Below are positions 26,946 to 35,959 of a DNA stretch of 37,243 bases, piece after piece. The stretch is from Deltaproteobacteria bacterium (lineage in GTDB: Bacteria > Myxococcota_A > Polyangia > Haliangiales > Haliangiaceae). Numbering within the stretch: position 1 is the first letter of the stretch; every line of letters starts with the position of its first letter. The position numbers and the translations under genes were made by a program. The stretch spans positions 1 to 37,243 of the forward strand of contig JAIOQA010000415.1 of NCBI GenBank assembly GCA_021413675.1, in the 5' to 3' direction. Below the pieces are notes generated by a model. That model saw only the letters and a program-made list of their open reading frames with translations, had not been told where the DNA came from and did not search any database.

Positions 26946-28337
26946 ATGATGAAGCCACGACCGACGAAGCGTTCCTGGGCCGAGCCCTGGAAGGTGAAGA
27001 TGGTGGAGCCGCTGCGGATGATCTCCGCCGACGAGCGCCGCCGCGCGATCGCCGCTGCCGGCTACAACACGTTCCTCTTGCGCAGCGAGGACGTGTACAT
27101 CGATCTGCTGACCGACTCCGGCACCAGCGCGATGAGCGACCAGCAGTGGGCCGGCATGATGCTCGGCGACGAGGCCTACGCCGGCAGCCGCAACTTCTAC
27201 AACCTCGAGGCCGCGATCCAGAAGTACTACGGCTATCGCTACATCACGCCGACCCACCAGGGCCGCGGCGCCGAGAACATCCTCTCGCAGATCTGCATCA
27301 AGCCCGGCGACTACGTGCCGGGCAACATGTACTTCACGACCACGCGCCACCACCAGGAGGCCGCCGGCGGCACGTTCGTCGATGTGGTCATCCCCGAGGC
27401 CCACGACCCGGCCAACGAGTTCCCGTTCAAGGGCAACGTCGATCTCGAGGCGCTCGCCGCGCTGATCGCGCGCGTCGGCGCCGCGAAGATCCCGTACGTC
27501 TGCGTGGCCGCGACGGTGAACATGGCCGGCGGCCAGCCGATCTCGATGGCCAACATGCAGGCGGTGCGCGCGCTCACTCGAGCGCACGGCATCCGCATCT
27601 TCCTCGACGCGACCCGCGCGGTCGAGAACGCGTGGTTCATCCAGCAGCTCGAGCCCGGCTATCGCGATCGGTCGGTCGCCTCGATCCTGCTCGAGTTCTG
27701 CTCGTACTCCGACGGCTGCACGATGTCGGGCAAGAAGGACGCGCTGGTCAACATCGGCGGCTGGCTGGCGCTCAACGACAAGGATCTCTACGACGAGGCC
27801 TCGGCGCTGGTCGTGGTCTACGAGGGCCTGCACACCTACGGCGGCATGGCCGGCCGCGACATGGAGGCGATGGCCCGCGGCATCGCCGAGTCGGTCTCCG
27901 ACGATCACATGACCGCGCGCATCGGCCAGGTCCAGTACCTCGGCGAGATGCTCCACGACTGGGGCGTGCCGGTGGTTCGTCCGATCGGCGGACACGCGGT
28001 CTACCTCGACGCGCGCGCGTTCTATCCCCACATCCCGCAGGATCAGTTCCCGGCGCAGGCGCTCGCCGCGAACCTCTACGAGGAGTCGGGCGTGCGCGCG
28101 ATGGAGCGCGGCATCGTCTCGGCGGGGCGCGACAAGCTCACCGGCGAGAATCACCACCCCAAGCTCGAGCTGGTCCGGCTCACGATCCCGCGGCGGGTCT
28201 ACACCCAGGCCCACATGGACGTCACCGCCGAGTCGGTGGCGGCGGTCTGGGACGCGCGGGCGAGCGCGCGCGGGCTGCGCATGACCTACGAGCCCCGCCA
28301 CCTGCGGTTCTTCCAGGCGCGGTTCGAGCCGATCTGA
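26946..28337 (+). CDS. tpl: tyrosine phenol-lyase (beta-tyrosinase)
   Basis: This 463-residue PLP enzyme splits L-tyrosine into phenol, pyruvate and ammonia. Similarity to the Citrobacter enzyme runs end to end (GYNTFLLRSEDVYIDLLTDSGT, AMSDQQWAGMMLGDEAYAGS, PTHQGRGAEN, TMSGKKD, FPAQALAANLY). Residues that separate it from tryptophanase are kept at a constant offset of 7 from the Citrobacter numbering: T131 (T124), PLP lysine K264 (K257), R388 (R381) and F455 (F448). The start is the ATG pair at 26946/26949; no SD is obvious. No transporter or TyrR-like regulator is adjacent. It is cytoplasmic and expected to be a tetramer needing a monovalent cation. Confidence 0.95.
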   Translation: MMKPRPTKRSWAEPWKVKMVEPLRMISADERRRAIAAAGYNTFLLRSEDVYIDLLTDSGTSAMSDQQWAGMMLGDEAYAGSRNFYNLEAAIQKYYGYRYITPTHQGRGAENILSQICIKPGDYVPGNMYFTTTRHHQEAAGGTFVDVVIPEAHDPANEFPFKGNVDLEALAALIARVGAAKIPYVCVAATVNMAGGQPISMANMQAVRALTRAHGIRIFLDATRAVENAWFIQQLEPGYRDRSVASILLEFCSYSDGCTMSGKKDALVNIGGWLALNDKDLYDEASALVVVYEGLHTYGGMAGRDMEAMARGIAESVSDDHMTARIGQVQYLGEMLHDWGVPVVRPIGGHAVYLDARAFYPHIPQDQFPAQALAANLYEESGVRAMERGIVSAGRDKLTGENHHPKLELVRLTIPRRVYTQAHMDVTAESVAAVWDARASARGLRMTYEPRHLRFFQARFEPI

Positions 28338-28348
28338 TCGGGGCCTGA

Positions 28349-30349
28349 CTACCGCATGCCGATCGCCGCGAACAGCGCCGCGGGATCGTAGACCACGCCC
28401 CGGCTCACCACGACGCGGGTCGCGCGCATCGCGCTGATGTCGCGGGTCGGATCACCGTCGACGAGCACCAGATCGGCCTGCTTGCCGACGGCGATCGAGC
28501 CGCTGACGGCATCTCGGCCCATGACCCGCGCCGCGCCGAGGGTGGCGAGCGCGAGCACCTCGGGCGCCGGGATGCCGGCCTGCACGTAGAGCTCGAGCTC
28601 GCGCGACAGCGCGAGGCCGGCGACGTCGTCGGTGCCCGCGACGATCGTGATGTGGCGATCCCACGCCCGCTTCACCATCCTCAAGAGCGCCGCGTACGAC
28701 CCGCGGAACGTCGCGCGCTGGTCGCCCTCGGCGGGCAGGCCGCCGCCGTGCGCGAGGCGCTCGACCTGCGCCGGCAGCCGCCCGAAGTACGGCGCGAGGG
28801 TCGGGTTGCGATCGCCGGGCTCGGACACGAACATGCCCTCGAACGCGTCGAGCGTGGGATCGAGCACGGTCTCGTGCGCGACCAGGAGGTCGAGGAACTC
28901 CTGGACCGGCGCGCCGTCGAGATCGAGGCCCGCGCCCTTCTCGGCGACCCGCGTGAAGCGCAGCGGCGTGCGGGTGTCGTCGTCGGGGCCGGCGAGGAAG
29001 CGCAGGAACAGGAAGTTCGCGTGCTGGAGCTCGTCGTAGCCGGCGAGCACGGCCTCGGCGGCGTTCATGCCGAAGGGCACGTGGCCGCTGACCCGCAGGC
29101 CGCGGGCGTGGGCCGCGGCGGTGATCACGGGCACCAGGGTCGGCGCGAGCGAGCTGTAGATCTTGATCTGCTGGTAGCCGGCGTCGGCGAACTTCGCGAC
29201 CGCCGCGGTCGCCTCCTCGGGGGTCGACGCGATCGCGCCGGTCGGCGCCGCGAACTTGCCTGGGCCATCGATGAGGCCGGCGCGCAGCACGCGCGGACCG
29301 ATCTCGGCGCCGGCATCGAAGCGCTTGACCCGCGCGGCGCTCTCGTCGAAGTCGCTGCCGAGATCGCGCACGGTCGTGATGCCCGCGGCCAGGTCGACGA
29401 GGCCGTCGCTGTCGCCGAGGTGGACGTGCATGTCCCAGAGGCCGGGCACGAGCGTGCGGCCGTGCGCGTCGATCACCTGCGCGCCGGCCGGCACGGGCGT
29501 GGTCGCGTCGCCGACCGCGGTGATGCGATCGCCGATGACGATCACGGTGCGATCGGACACGACCTGCTTCTTCTCGCTGTCGAACACTTGCGCGTGCGTG
29601 ATCGCGAGGCCGGCGGCGGGCGGGCGATGCGCGAGCCGGGTCGCGAGCTTCGCGGCGCGGGCCGCGGTCCACGCGGTGTCGTCGGCGATGAGCGTGGGGA
29701 TGATCGCCTCCGCGCCGACGCGGATCTGCGAGAACCACGGCGACACGCTGGCGAAGAACTCGCCGTCATCGTCGTACCAGGCGAGCTGCGGCTGGAACCC
29801 GAGGCCGGCGATCGCGAGCCGGTGAACGCGCTGCTTCGCGCCATCGATCACGACCTCGCGGGTGGTCTCGTCCTCGATCCAGGCGGTGCCTGCGGGCAAG
29901 AGCGCGAGGCGATGGCCCGGCGCGCGCACGAGCGCCCGCGCGAGCGTGGTGTCGACGTCGTTCACTGCGACGTAGTGCCCCGTGCCGATCGGCGCCTGGC
30001 CGTGCTCACCCGGCGACGCCCACGTGAGCGTGCCGTCGCGCGTCGCGAGGCGCTCGTCGACCGGAGCCTTCAGGTAGTCGTGCCCGGTCGCGACGAACGT
30101 GCGCAGCGCGCCGGTGTCATCGACGGTGCTGTCGGTCCGGATGTCAGGGCCGCGGCCGCGATCGTTGAACGTGAGGTGGCCGAGGCGATGGCCATCGGCG
30201 CGGATCTCGAGCTCGGCCTGACCGGCGGGCCGACCGCCCATGATGATCGCGTAGCGCAGGACCCGTGGAAAATGCGGGGCGTCGGGCGCGGGCATCGGGC
30301 CGCAGCTGGCGAGGGTCGCGACGAGAAGGCCGAGGGACATCCTGCGCAT
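28349..30349 (-). CDS. amidohydrolase-family lipoprotein
   Basis: This 666-residue protein starts at the ATG complementary to 30347-30349. MRRMSLGLLVATLASC is a lipoprotein signal (LASC). Residues about 20-240 are an N-terminal beta-rich domain. From about 245 the metal-dependent amidohydrolase fold begins (GLAITHAQVFDSEKKQVV, VIDAHGRTLVPGLWDMHVHLG) with H308 and H310. Later ligands are in IKIYSS (Lys), SGHVPFG, ELQHANF and the final Asp of GTDDVAG. The ending GSIAVGKQADLVLVDGDPTRDIS is typical for imidazolonepropionase/prolidase-like members. The substrate, perhaps a dipeptide or cyclic amide, is not predictable. It is the last gene of the minus-strand series. Confidence 0.9.
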   Translation of the reverse strand: MRRMSLGLLVATLASCGPMPAPDAPHFPRVLRYAIIMGGRPAGQAELEIRADGHRLGHLTFNDRGRGPDIRTDSTVDDTGALRTFVATGHDYLKAPVDERLATRDGTLTWASPGEHGQAPIGTGHYVAVNDVDTTLARALVRAPGHRLALLPAGTAWIEDETTREVVIDGAKQRVHRLAIAGLGFQPQLAWYDDDGEFFASVSPWFSQIRVGAEAIIPTLIADDTAWTAARAAKLATRLAHRPPAAGLAITHAQVFDSEKKQVVSDRTVIVIGDRITAVGDATTPVPAGAQVIDAHGRTLVPGLWDMHVHLGDSDGLVDLAAGITTVRDLGSDFDESAARVKRFDAGAEIGPRVLRAGLIDGPGKFAAPTGAIASTPEEATAAVAKFADAGYQQIKIYSSLAPTLVPVITAAAHARGLRVSGHVPFGMNAAEAVLAGYDELQHANFLFLRFLAGPDDDTRTPLRFTRVAEKGAGLDLDGAPVQEFLDLLVAHETVLDPTLDAFEGMFVSEPGDRNPTLAPYFGRLPAQVERLAHGGGLPAEGDQRATFRGSYAALLRMVKRAWDRHITIVAGTDDVAGLALSRELELYVQAGIPAPEVLALATLGAARVMGRDAVSGSIAVGKQADLVLVDGDPTRDISAMRATRVVVSRGVVYDPAALFAAIGMR

Positions 30350-30425
30350 GCGCCGACCGTCGCACGCGTGCCGCGGCGGGACAACGCAAGGGTCTGGCAA
30401 CCGCGGGCGACGAGCGTGAGGCGTA

Positions 30426-31424
30426 TCAGTGCGCGGGGCCAGGCGGCAGCGCCGCGGTCAGGCGCACGAGCGCATCGACCGGCAGGCCCGCCTCGCGCCC
30501 GCGCGCGATGTAGCCGGCGACGAACTCGCGGGTCTGATCGCCGACCTTGGTGAAGTGGTACGCGAGGTAGGTCTCGAGCGGCAGCGGGATCGCGCGGCGC
30601 GCGAACCAGAGGCCCATCCGCAAGATCCGCGGCCGCGCGACCAGGCGGATGCCCAGCGGCACGCGGCCCTCGCGATGGCCGATGACCGCGAGCGCCTCGC
30701 GCGCGCCCTGCGCGCCTTGCTGGATCGTCTCGCGCACCAGCCGGCGGAACGACCAGCCCGCGTTCTCGAGCGCGACCAGGTACGCCATCATGACCGCCGA
30801 CGGGAACGCCACGGCGCGCGGCACGTCGCGATCGCGCTTGGCCGGCAGCTTGCCGCGCCGAAACAGCGCGACCACCGCGGCGACCCGCGTGTCCGGCCCC
30901 GAGAACGGCGCCGGCGTGAGCGGCGGGAACCAGTACGCCATGCCCGGGCGTGGGAAGCGGGTCTCGTCGGGCAGGGGCGCGCTGTAGCTGATGAGCGTGA
31001 TCATCCCCGACACCAGGCGATCGGCGCTCGCGCCCGCGGCGAGGATCGTGTCGCGATCGTCGCGCCCGGGCTGGAGTGCGACGATCGTCGCGTCGCCGAC
31101 CGCGGCGACGAGCTCGGCGAGCCATGGCCCGCGCAGCGCCGGCGACGACACCGTGATGATCACGAGGTCCCAGCGGCGGGCCGCGACCTCGGCCGCGGTC
31201 GACACGACCGCGAAGCCCTCGAACCGCACCGGCACGGTGCGCTGCGACCGCGATCGATTGAGCGGATACATATCGACGCCGCCGGCGAGGTCCGCGGCGT
31301 ACTTCGCGCGCACGAAGAACGTGACCGCACCGCCGCCGAGCTGCGCGTGCCGGCCGTAGACCTGGCCGACCGCGCCGGCGCCGATCACGAGGACGCGCGG
31401 CGATGGCTCGGGGCTGGCGCTCAC
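30426..31424 (-). CDS. ketopantoate reductase-like (ApbA/PanE) NAD(P)-dependent protein
   Basis: This 332-residue protein starts at the GTG complementary to 31422-31424. The N-terminal Rossmann fold has the GAGAVGQVYG nucleotide-binding loop (about 14-24), then WDLVIITVSSPAL and ATIVALQPGRDD as in PanE. The C-terminal helical half (AVAFPSAVMMAYLVALENAGW) is divergent. True ketopantoate reductase function is therefore uncertain; a redox enzyme on another 2-oxoacid is possible. A TATCCT box sits 7 nt before the GTG, suggesting its own leaderless promoter, although the gene upstream ends only 20 bp away. Confidence 0.8.
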   Translation of the reverse strand: MSASPEPSPRVLVIGAGAVGQVYGRHAQLGGGAVTFFVRAKYAADLAGGVDMYPLNRSRSQRTVPVRFEGFAVVSTAAEVAARRWDLVIITVSSPALRGPWLAELVAAVGDATIVALQPGRDDRDTILAAGASADRLVSGMITLISYSAPLPDETRFPRPGMAYWFPPLTPAPFSGPDTRVAAVVALFRRGKLPAKRDRDVPRAVAFPSAVMMAYLVALENAGWSFRRLVRETIQQGAQGAREALAVIGHREGRVPLGIRLVARPRILRMGLWFARRAIPLPLETYLAYHFTKVGDQTREFVAGYIARGREAGLPVDALVRLTAALPPGPAH

Positions 31425-31431
31425 GACCGCG

Positions 31432-31437
31432 AGGATA
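31432..31437 (-). promoter_or_regulatory. -10-like box (TATCCT)
   Basis: TATCCT on the minus strand ends 7 nt before the GTG start of the PanE-like gene. It resembles the TANNNT-to-start spacing seen at the thrS, MNIO-operon and small lipoprotein starts. No -35 box was found. Confidence 0.35.
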
Positions 31438-31444
31438 GGCGGAT

Positions 31445-32050
31445 TCAGGCCCGACGCCAGCGCTCGAACCCGCGGTACGCGTCGGGCGAGACCAGATCCA
31501 TCTCGCCGTCATCGAACGCCAGCACCGTCCACCGCTCGCGCAGCGGATCGCCGGCCGGGCCCAGGCACAGCGATCGCGCGCTGCCCTCGTGGACGCGCCA
31601 GCCCCAGCCCGCGCGCGCGGGGTCGCCCTCGGTCGCGAGCTCACCGCCGTTGCCCAGCGTCCAGGCGCGCGGGTGATCGGGCGGGGCGACCGTGACGTCG
31701 TCGCGCGAGACGCCGATCCGCTGCCACCGGCCGCGCAGCTCGGGTGGACAGTGCGCGCGCGGCCGGGGCCGCGGGTCGAGGCGCGGCTCGCTGGTGTAGA
31801 GCATCAGCGCTTGATCGAGCGCGGTGATCGGCAGGACGAGCGCGGGCTCGCCGCGCTGGCGCTCCTCCCACCACGCGAGCCCATGGCCGATCGGATCATC
31901 GGGCGCGAACAACCCGACCTGGCCGAGCACGCGGGCGCGATCGCCGATCAGCTCGAGGCCAGCGGCGACCAGGCGCGCGCGCGCGGCCGCGTCGAGTTCG
32001 TCGGCGACGAAGTAGCGCAGCAGCGCGGACTCGAGCTCAGCGGCGGTCAT
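31445..32050 (-). CDS. hypothetical protein, 201 aa, downstream of eCIS-core gene
   Basis: GGTGG lies 6 nt before the ATG (complement of 32048-32050), and the gene begins 14 bp after the eCIS-core gene stop. It is soluble, with many Trp residues and no signal peptide. The N-terminal third is helical (LESALLRYFVADELDAAARARLVAAGLELIG in pattern). The remainder looks beta-rich (ERWTVLAFDDGEMDLVSPDAYRGFERW). I do not recognise it. Tight coupling suggests a role with the eCIS-core protein, such as chaperone or immunity, but this is inference from position only. Confidence 0.7.
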   Translation of the reverse strand: MTAAELESALLRYFVADELDAAARARLVAAGLELIGDRARVLGQVGLFAPDDPIGHGLAWWEERQRGEPALVLPITALDQALMLYTSEPRLDPRPRPRAHCPPELRGRWQRIGVSRDDVTVAPPDHPRAWTLGNGGELATEGDPARAGWGWRVHEGSARSLCLGPAGDPLRERWTVLAFDDGEMDLVSPDAYRGFERWRRA

Positions 32051-32064
32051 CGTTCGCCACCACG

Positions 32065-35000
32065 CTACGTGCGATCCTTGAGCTCGCGCAACGCCTGCTT
32101 GGTCGCCTCGATCTTGCGGCGCAGCTCGTCGGGGTCCTGGACCGCGTTGGTGTCGGAGCGGCGCAGCACGATCGCGCCATCGTTCTCGGCGAACAGCAGG
32201 TTCAGCCCGAGGTTCTTGACCAGCGCCGCGCCCTCCCGCTGCCGGTCCGGATGCGGGATCTCGGCGACCAGGAGCTCGAGATCGCGCTGCGCCGCCTCGA
32301 AGCCCTTCAGCACGCTGTGCGCCGGGTCCGCGGCCTGCTGAGCCTTGATGTGATCGTCGACGGCGTTGGCCGGATCGGTGCCAGTCGTGCTGGTCGCGAC
32401 GCGCGCCCGCGCGACGTCGGGATCCGCGAGCGCGGCCGCGAGGCGGGCCTGATACGGCCTGAGCCCGGCGTGCAGCGACAGCGTGATCTCGTCGCCGCCC
32501 ATGAGCAGCGAGGGCTCCATCTCGGCGCGCAGCTGCTCGGCGAGCTCGTGATCGCCGCGCTTCTCCGCCGCGGCGATGGCCTCGCGGACCAGCACCTGGT
32601 AGCTCTGCCGCACCCGCTGGATCGCCCGCCGCCGGAAGCGGATCATCGGATCCGACGCCTGCTGCGTGACGTGATCGGGATCCTCGTGGCCGCTGCCGAC
32701 CCGGTGCATCGCGTTGCCGTAGTGCTGGACCAGGTCGACGCCCATGTCCTTGATGTCGCAGCTGACGATGATCCGCTCGGTGCGCTCGCGCTCGGCGTTG
32801 TAGAAGACCGCCTCCGAGGCCGTCCCGGTGGTCGGGATGACGTCGCCGGTGCCCGGGTTGCGGTGGAGCGTGTCGGTGACCGCGCGCACGTCGACCGGGC
32901 CATCGCCCTTGAGGCTGTCGATCAGCTTCTGCGCGCGCGCGATCTGCTCGCCGACCTGGCCGACCTCCGTGCTCATGAACTCGCGGATGTTGTCGAACGC
33001 GTTCACGTGCATGAAGTAGCGCTTGAACAGCGCGAGGGTCTGGCGCTCCTGATCGGAGGCCAGGTCCGGGTCCTTGATCTTGTCCTTGCGCACGTCGCGC
33101 AGCACGTCGCGGTTCGCGGCGGTCCCGACGAACACCGCGTACGTGTGACCGTGGTGGGTGAGCCGGTTGCCGCTGGCGATGACCTGCTCGCGCAGCTGCT
33201 CGCCGTCCCGGCAGAAGTGCAGGAACGTGTCGCGATCGTAGATCTGGCCCCGGCGATCGCCGACGTCGGTGTCGGGCGAGCGCGGCTGCTTGTCGTCGCG
33301 GCTCATCAGCGCCGCCTGCGACGCGTGCATCCGCGCCTCGAGCGCCGCCGCGTAGCCGGGCGCGCCGCCGCCCGCGCCGCGCTCGATCGCGGCCATGCCG
33401 AACTGGAAGTCGAAGACGAAGTCCTTGCCCTCGACCAGCGCGATCGCCTTCTCGATGTTGCCGACGCGGCGCTCGGCCTCGCGGTGCTCGTCGGTGTCGT
33501 CGGGCGTGCGATCGCGCTCGGCCTTCCAGTGCACCAGGCCCTTGTTGAGCCCGCGCAGGAGCACGCCCTTCACGTCGCGATCGATCGCGTGCAGCACCTG
33601 CTTCATCGCGTCGCGCAGCTTGGCGGGCGCGAGCGTGCTGGTGACGGTCGTCGACTTGTAGGTCTGCTCGCCGACGACGAACGGCATCTTGCCGTCGTGC
33701 TCGCCGTCGCCGCGCTCGAACGCCGACTTGACCGCGGCGTTGCGCTGCGGCGCGATGTCGGAGTTGTTGATCTGGTAGCCGACCAGATCGTCGTTGAGGG
33801 TCTTCACGCCGAGCGGCCCGTTACCCGGGATGATCAGCGTGAGCACCGTGCGCGCCCCGGCGGCGACCTGCTCCATGTAGCCCACGTCCGGAACCTGGCG
33901 CCGGAGCTCCTCGATCAAGAAGTCGCGCTGCCCGCGATCGGCGGTGCCGCTGCCGAGATCGGCGAGCGCCAGCTTCTGCTTCTTGGCGCGCTCCCAGGGC
34001 GCCTTGGCGCCGTCGTCGCTGTCGTGCGAGGCGTTGTCCTTGGCGACCATCTCGTAGCCGGTCCAGACCCGGATGCTGCCAGTGGCGTCGTCGTTCCCGG
34101 CGACGATCCCCATGTTCTGGCGCAAGACGTTGGCGCGGCCGTTCAGGACGATGAACTTCGGGTAGACCGTGAACTCGTACTTCTTGCCCTTCTGCAGGTT
34201 GCTCTGGCTGAACGTGCGCGCCTCGGTCTGGCTCTCGCTGAGCTTGTAGCCGGCGCTGGTCGCGATCTGCTTCGAGGCCTCGAAGCCCACCTTGTTCGTG
34301 AGCCCGCCCGACACCAGCGGGAAGCTGAAGCCGACCGTCGACTCGGTCGAGTGCGAGGTCTTCATCGACGACGTGACCGTCGAGCTGGCGTCGGTGGACC
34401 GCACCAGCGTGCCGCTGATCGCGAGCGAGTACGACGCGCCATCCTCCGCGGGCGTGAACGTGTCGCTGGCGACGACCTGGGAGCCGCGCTCCGGCGTCGG
34501 CGTGAAGTGCGGGTTCGCGATCGGCGAGGCGTAGACGTGGAAGCGCGACTGGTCCCACGGGAAGTTGCTGGCGCTGTCGCCGCCGAACGGCTTGCCGGTC
34601 TCGGTGGTCTCGAAGCGCACGGTCCACTGGTTGGCGCCGCCGTCGCTCGGCACGCCCTTCTTGATCGTGGCCGGCGTGAGCGTGTAGTCGGGGTGCTTCC
34701 AGTTGTTGGCGGTGTCGACGACCTTGTCGCTGGCGTCGTAGACGATCCAGCGCGAGCGCCAGATCCAGTCCCAGTTGTTGTTGCCGGTCACCGCGACCGT
34801 CGTCGCGATGTGCGACTGGATCAAATCGGGCACCGCGCTGACGATGCTGGTGTCGCGCGTGCCGAAGCCGACCGGCGCGGGCATGCGGCGGATCATCGGC
34901 GCGGACGCGGCGACCGCGGGCGCCGGCGCCGGTGACGGCGACGGTGACGGTGTCGCCGATGCGACCAGCCGCGCCGCGCGCTCGCCGAGCACATCGGCCT

Positions 35001-35469
35001 CGCGCTCCTCGGCGTCACCGTCGTCGCCGATCGCGAGCTTGGCCTGGACGCGCGGGGTCGCCCCGCCCTGCTGGACGACGTGCGCGAGCTCGTGGCCGAG
35101 CAGCGCCTGACCGTCGGACGAGCTCGGGTCGAACCGACCGGCGGCGAAGTGGACGTCGGTGCCGTACGTGAACGCGTGGGCGCCGAGCGCGCGCGCCATG
35201 CCCGCCGCCGCGCCGTCGGTGTGGATGCCGACGTTCGCGAAGTCGTGACCGAACGCGTCGTTCATCGTCTGCAGCAGCGGTCCGCGCAGCCGCCCGCCGC
35301 CGCCGCGGGTCGCCGCGACGTAGCCGTCGAGCTCGTCCGGCGCCTCGGACGGCGCCGCCGTCGCGCCGCGGCGCTGGATCCGCATCGTGCGGGTCCGGCG
35401 ACCGGGGATCGGCGCGACGCTGACGTCGAGCGCATCCTCGTCGGGCGAGCGCGGAGCGACGGCCTTCAT
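32065..35469 (-). CDS. eCIS-core (DUF4157) cargo-like protein with toxin-like beta region and GGDE motif
   Basis: This 1134-residue protein starts at the ATG complementary to 35467-35469. Residues about 60-135 are the eCIS-core domain (GRLRGPLLQTMNDAFGHDF, VHFAAGRFDPSSSDGQALL) with HELAH at 126-130. A Pro/Ser/Ala linker (about 170-190) follows. Residues about 200-480 are beta-rich; 340-446 have Ser/Thr alternation and paired strands (SSTVTSSMKTSHSTESTVGF) like aerolysin/ETX-MTX2 pore formers. The C-terminal 400 residues hold D905 in VSCDIKDMG and GGDE at 991-994 (LLMGGDEITLSL), recalling the two metal/nucleotide motifs of GGDEF and Cas10-type palm cyclases. The motif spacing, 88 residues, is longer than in GGDEF proteins. 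It is likely an injected or secreted effector; activity untested. Confidence 0.85.
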   Translation of the reverse strand: MKAVAPRSPDEDALDVSVAPIPGRRTRTMRIQRRGATAAPSEAPDELDGYVAATRGGGGRLRGPLLQTMNDAFGHDFANVGIHTDGAAAGMARALGAHAFTYGTDVHFAAGRFDPSSSDGQALLGHELAHVVQQGGATPRVQAKLAIGDDGDAEEREADVLGERAARLVASATPSPSPSPAPAPAVAASAPMIRRMPAPVGFGTRDTSIVSAVPDLIQSHIATTVAVTGNNNWDWIWRSRWIVYDASDKVVDTANNWKHPDYTLTPATIKKGVPSDGGANQWTVRFETTETGKPFGGDSASNFPWDQSRFHVYASPIANPHFTPTPERGSQVVASDTFTPAEDGASYSLAISGTLVRSTDASSTVTSSMKTSHSTESTVGFSFPLVSGGLTNKVGFEASKQIATSAGYKLSESQTEARTFSQSNLQKGKKYEFTVYPKFIVLNGRANVLRQNMGIVAGNDDATGSIRVWTGYEMVAKDNASHDSDDGAKAPWERAKKQKLALADLGSGTADRGQRDFLIEELRRQVPDVGYMEQVAAGARTVLTLIIPGNGPLGVKTLNDDLVGYQINNSDIAPQRNAAVKSAFERGDGEHDGKMPFVVGEQTYKSTTVTSTLAPAKLRDAMKQVLHAIDRDVKGVLLRGLNKGLVHWKAERDRTPDDTDEHREAERRVGNIEKAIALVEGKDFVFDFQFGMAAIERGAGGGAPGYAAALEARMHASQAALMSRDDKQPRSPDTDVGDRRGQIYDRDTFLHFCRDGEQLREQVIASGNRLTHHGHTYAVFVGTAANRDVLRDVRKDKIKDPDLASDQERQTLALFKRYFMHVNAFDNIREFMSTEVGQVGEQIARAQKLIDSLKGDGPVDVRAVTDTLHRNPGTGDVIPTTGTASEAVFYNAERERTERIIVSCDIKDMGVDLVQHYGNAMHRVGSGHEDPDHVTQQASDPMIRFRRRAIQRVRQSYQVLVREAIAAAEKRGDHELAEQLRAEMEPSLLMGGDEITLSLHAGLRPYQARLAAALADPDVARARVATSTTGTDPANAVDDHIKAQQAADPAHSVLKGFEAAQRDLELLVAEIPHPDRQREGAALVKNLGLNLLFAENDGAIVLRRSDTNAVQDPDELRRKIEATKQALRELKDRT

Positions 35470-35473
35470 GGTG

Positions 35474-35959
35474 CTACTTGCTCGGCCCCGCCGGACCGAG
35501 CGCGGCCTCGAGGCGCGTCGTCATCGCTGCCGAGCCCGTGCAGGTGGCGATCAGCGAGCGCGGCGCCGCCGCGCGCGCGACCTCGACCTTGACCGAGCAG
35601 CCCGGCTCGGCGCAGGTCATCGCGTCGTCGCTGATCGGCACGCGCGGATCGGCCGCGTCGTAGATCGTGAGGCCGATCCGCCCGACGGTCCCGCCGACGT
35701 GGCGCAGCGTGAGGACCACGGTGCGCTCCGCCGGCGCGGCGATGGTGCGCGTGACCGGCGCGGCGGCGGTCAGCGCGAGCTCGGCGGTGGCAGATTCGGC
35801 GTGCGTCAGGTCCATCGCGGCTCCTTCGGCGATCGGGGGCGCGGGGCGCGCGCCGGAGCCGACCACGGGTGGCGGGGTGTTGCTGCCGGGCGCCGTGCCC
35901 TCGTGGGCCGAACAGGCGAGGAGCAGCGCGAGCGGGAACGTGGCCAGGCGGGTGATCAT
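35474..35959 (-). CDS. hypothetical lipoprotein, 161 aa
   Basis: GGGAG (complement of 35966-35970) lies 6 nt before the ATG. The signal MITRLATFPLALLLAC has a plausible lipobox (LLAC). A Pro/Gly-rich stretch follows, then a beta-rich domain (TIAAPAERTVVLTLRHVGG, IGLTIYDAADP) with three Cys in the second half, two of them forming CAEPGC. Family unknown. It overlaps the TPR gene stop by 4 bp (ATGA) and ends 4 bp before the eCIS-core gene, so the three are probably co-transcribed. Confidence 0.75.
   Translation of the reverse strand: MITRLATFPLALLLACSAHEGTAPGSNTPPPVVGSGARPAPPIAEGAAMDLTHAESATAELALTAAAPVTRTIAAPAERTVVLTLRHVGGTVGRIGLTIYDAADPRVPISDDAMTCAEPGCSVKVEVARAAAPRSLIATCTGSAAMTTRLEAALGPAGPSK

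Noticed and set aside
28652..30553. Long plus-strand frame opposite the amidohydrolase
   Set aside because: The minus strand has an intact amidohydrolase with HxH and later metal ligands; the opposite frame has no domain and a biased composition.
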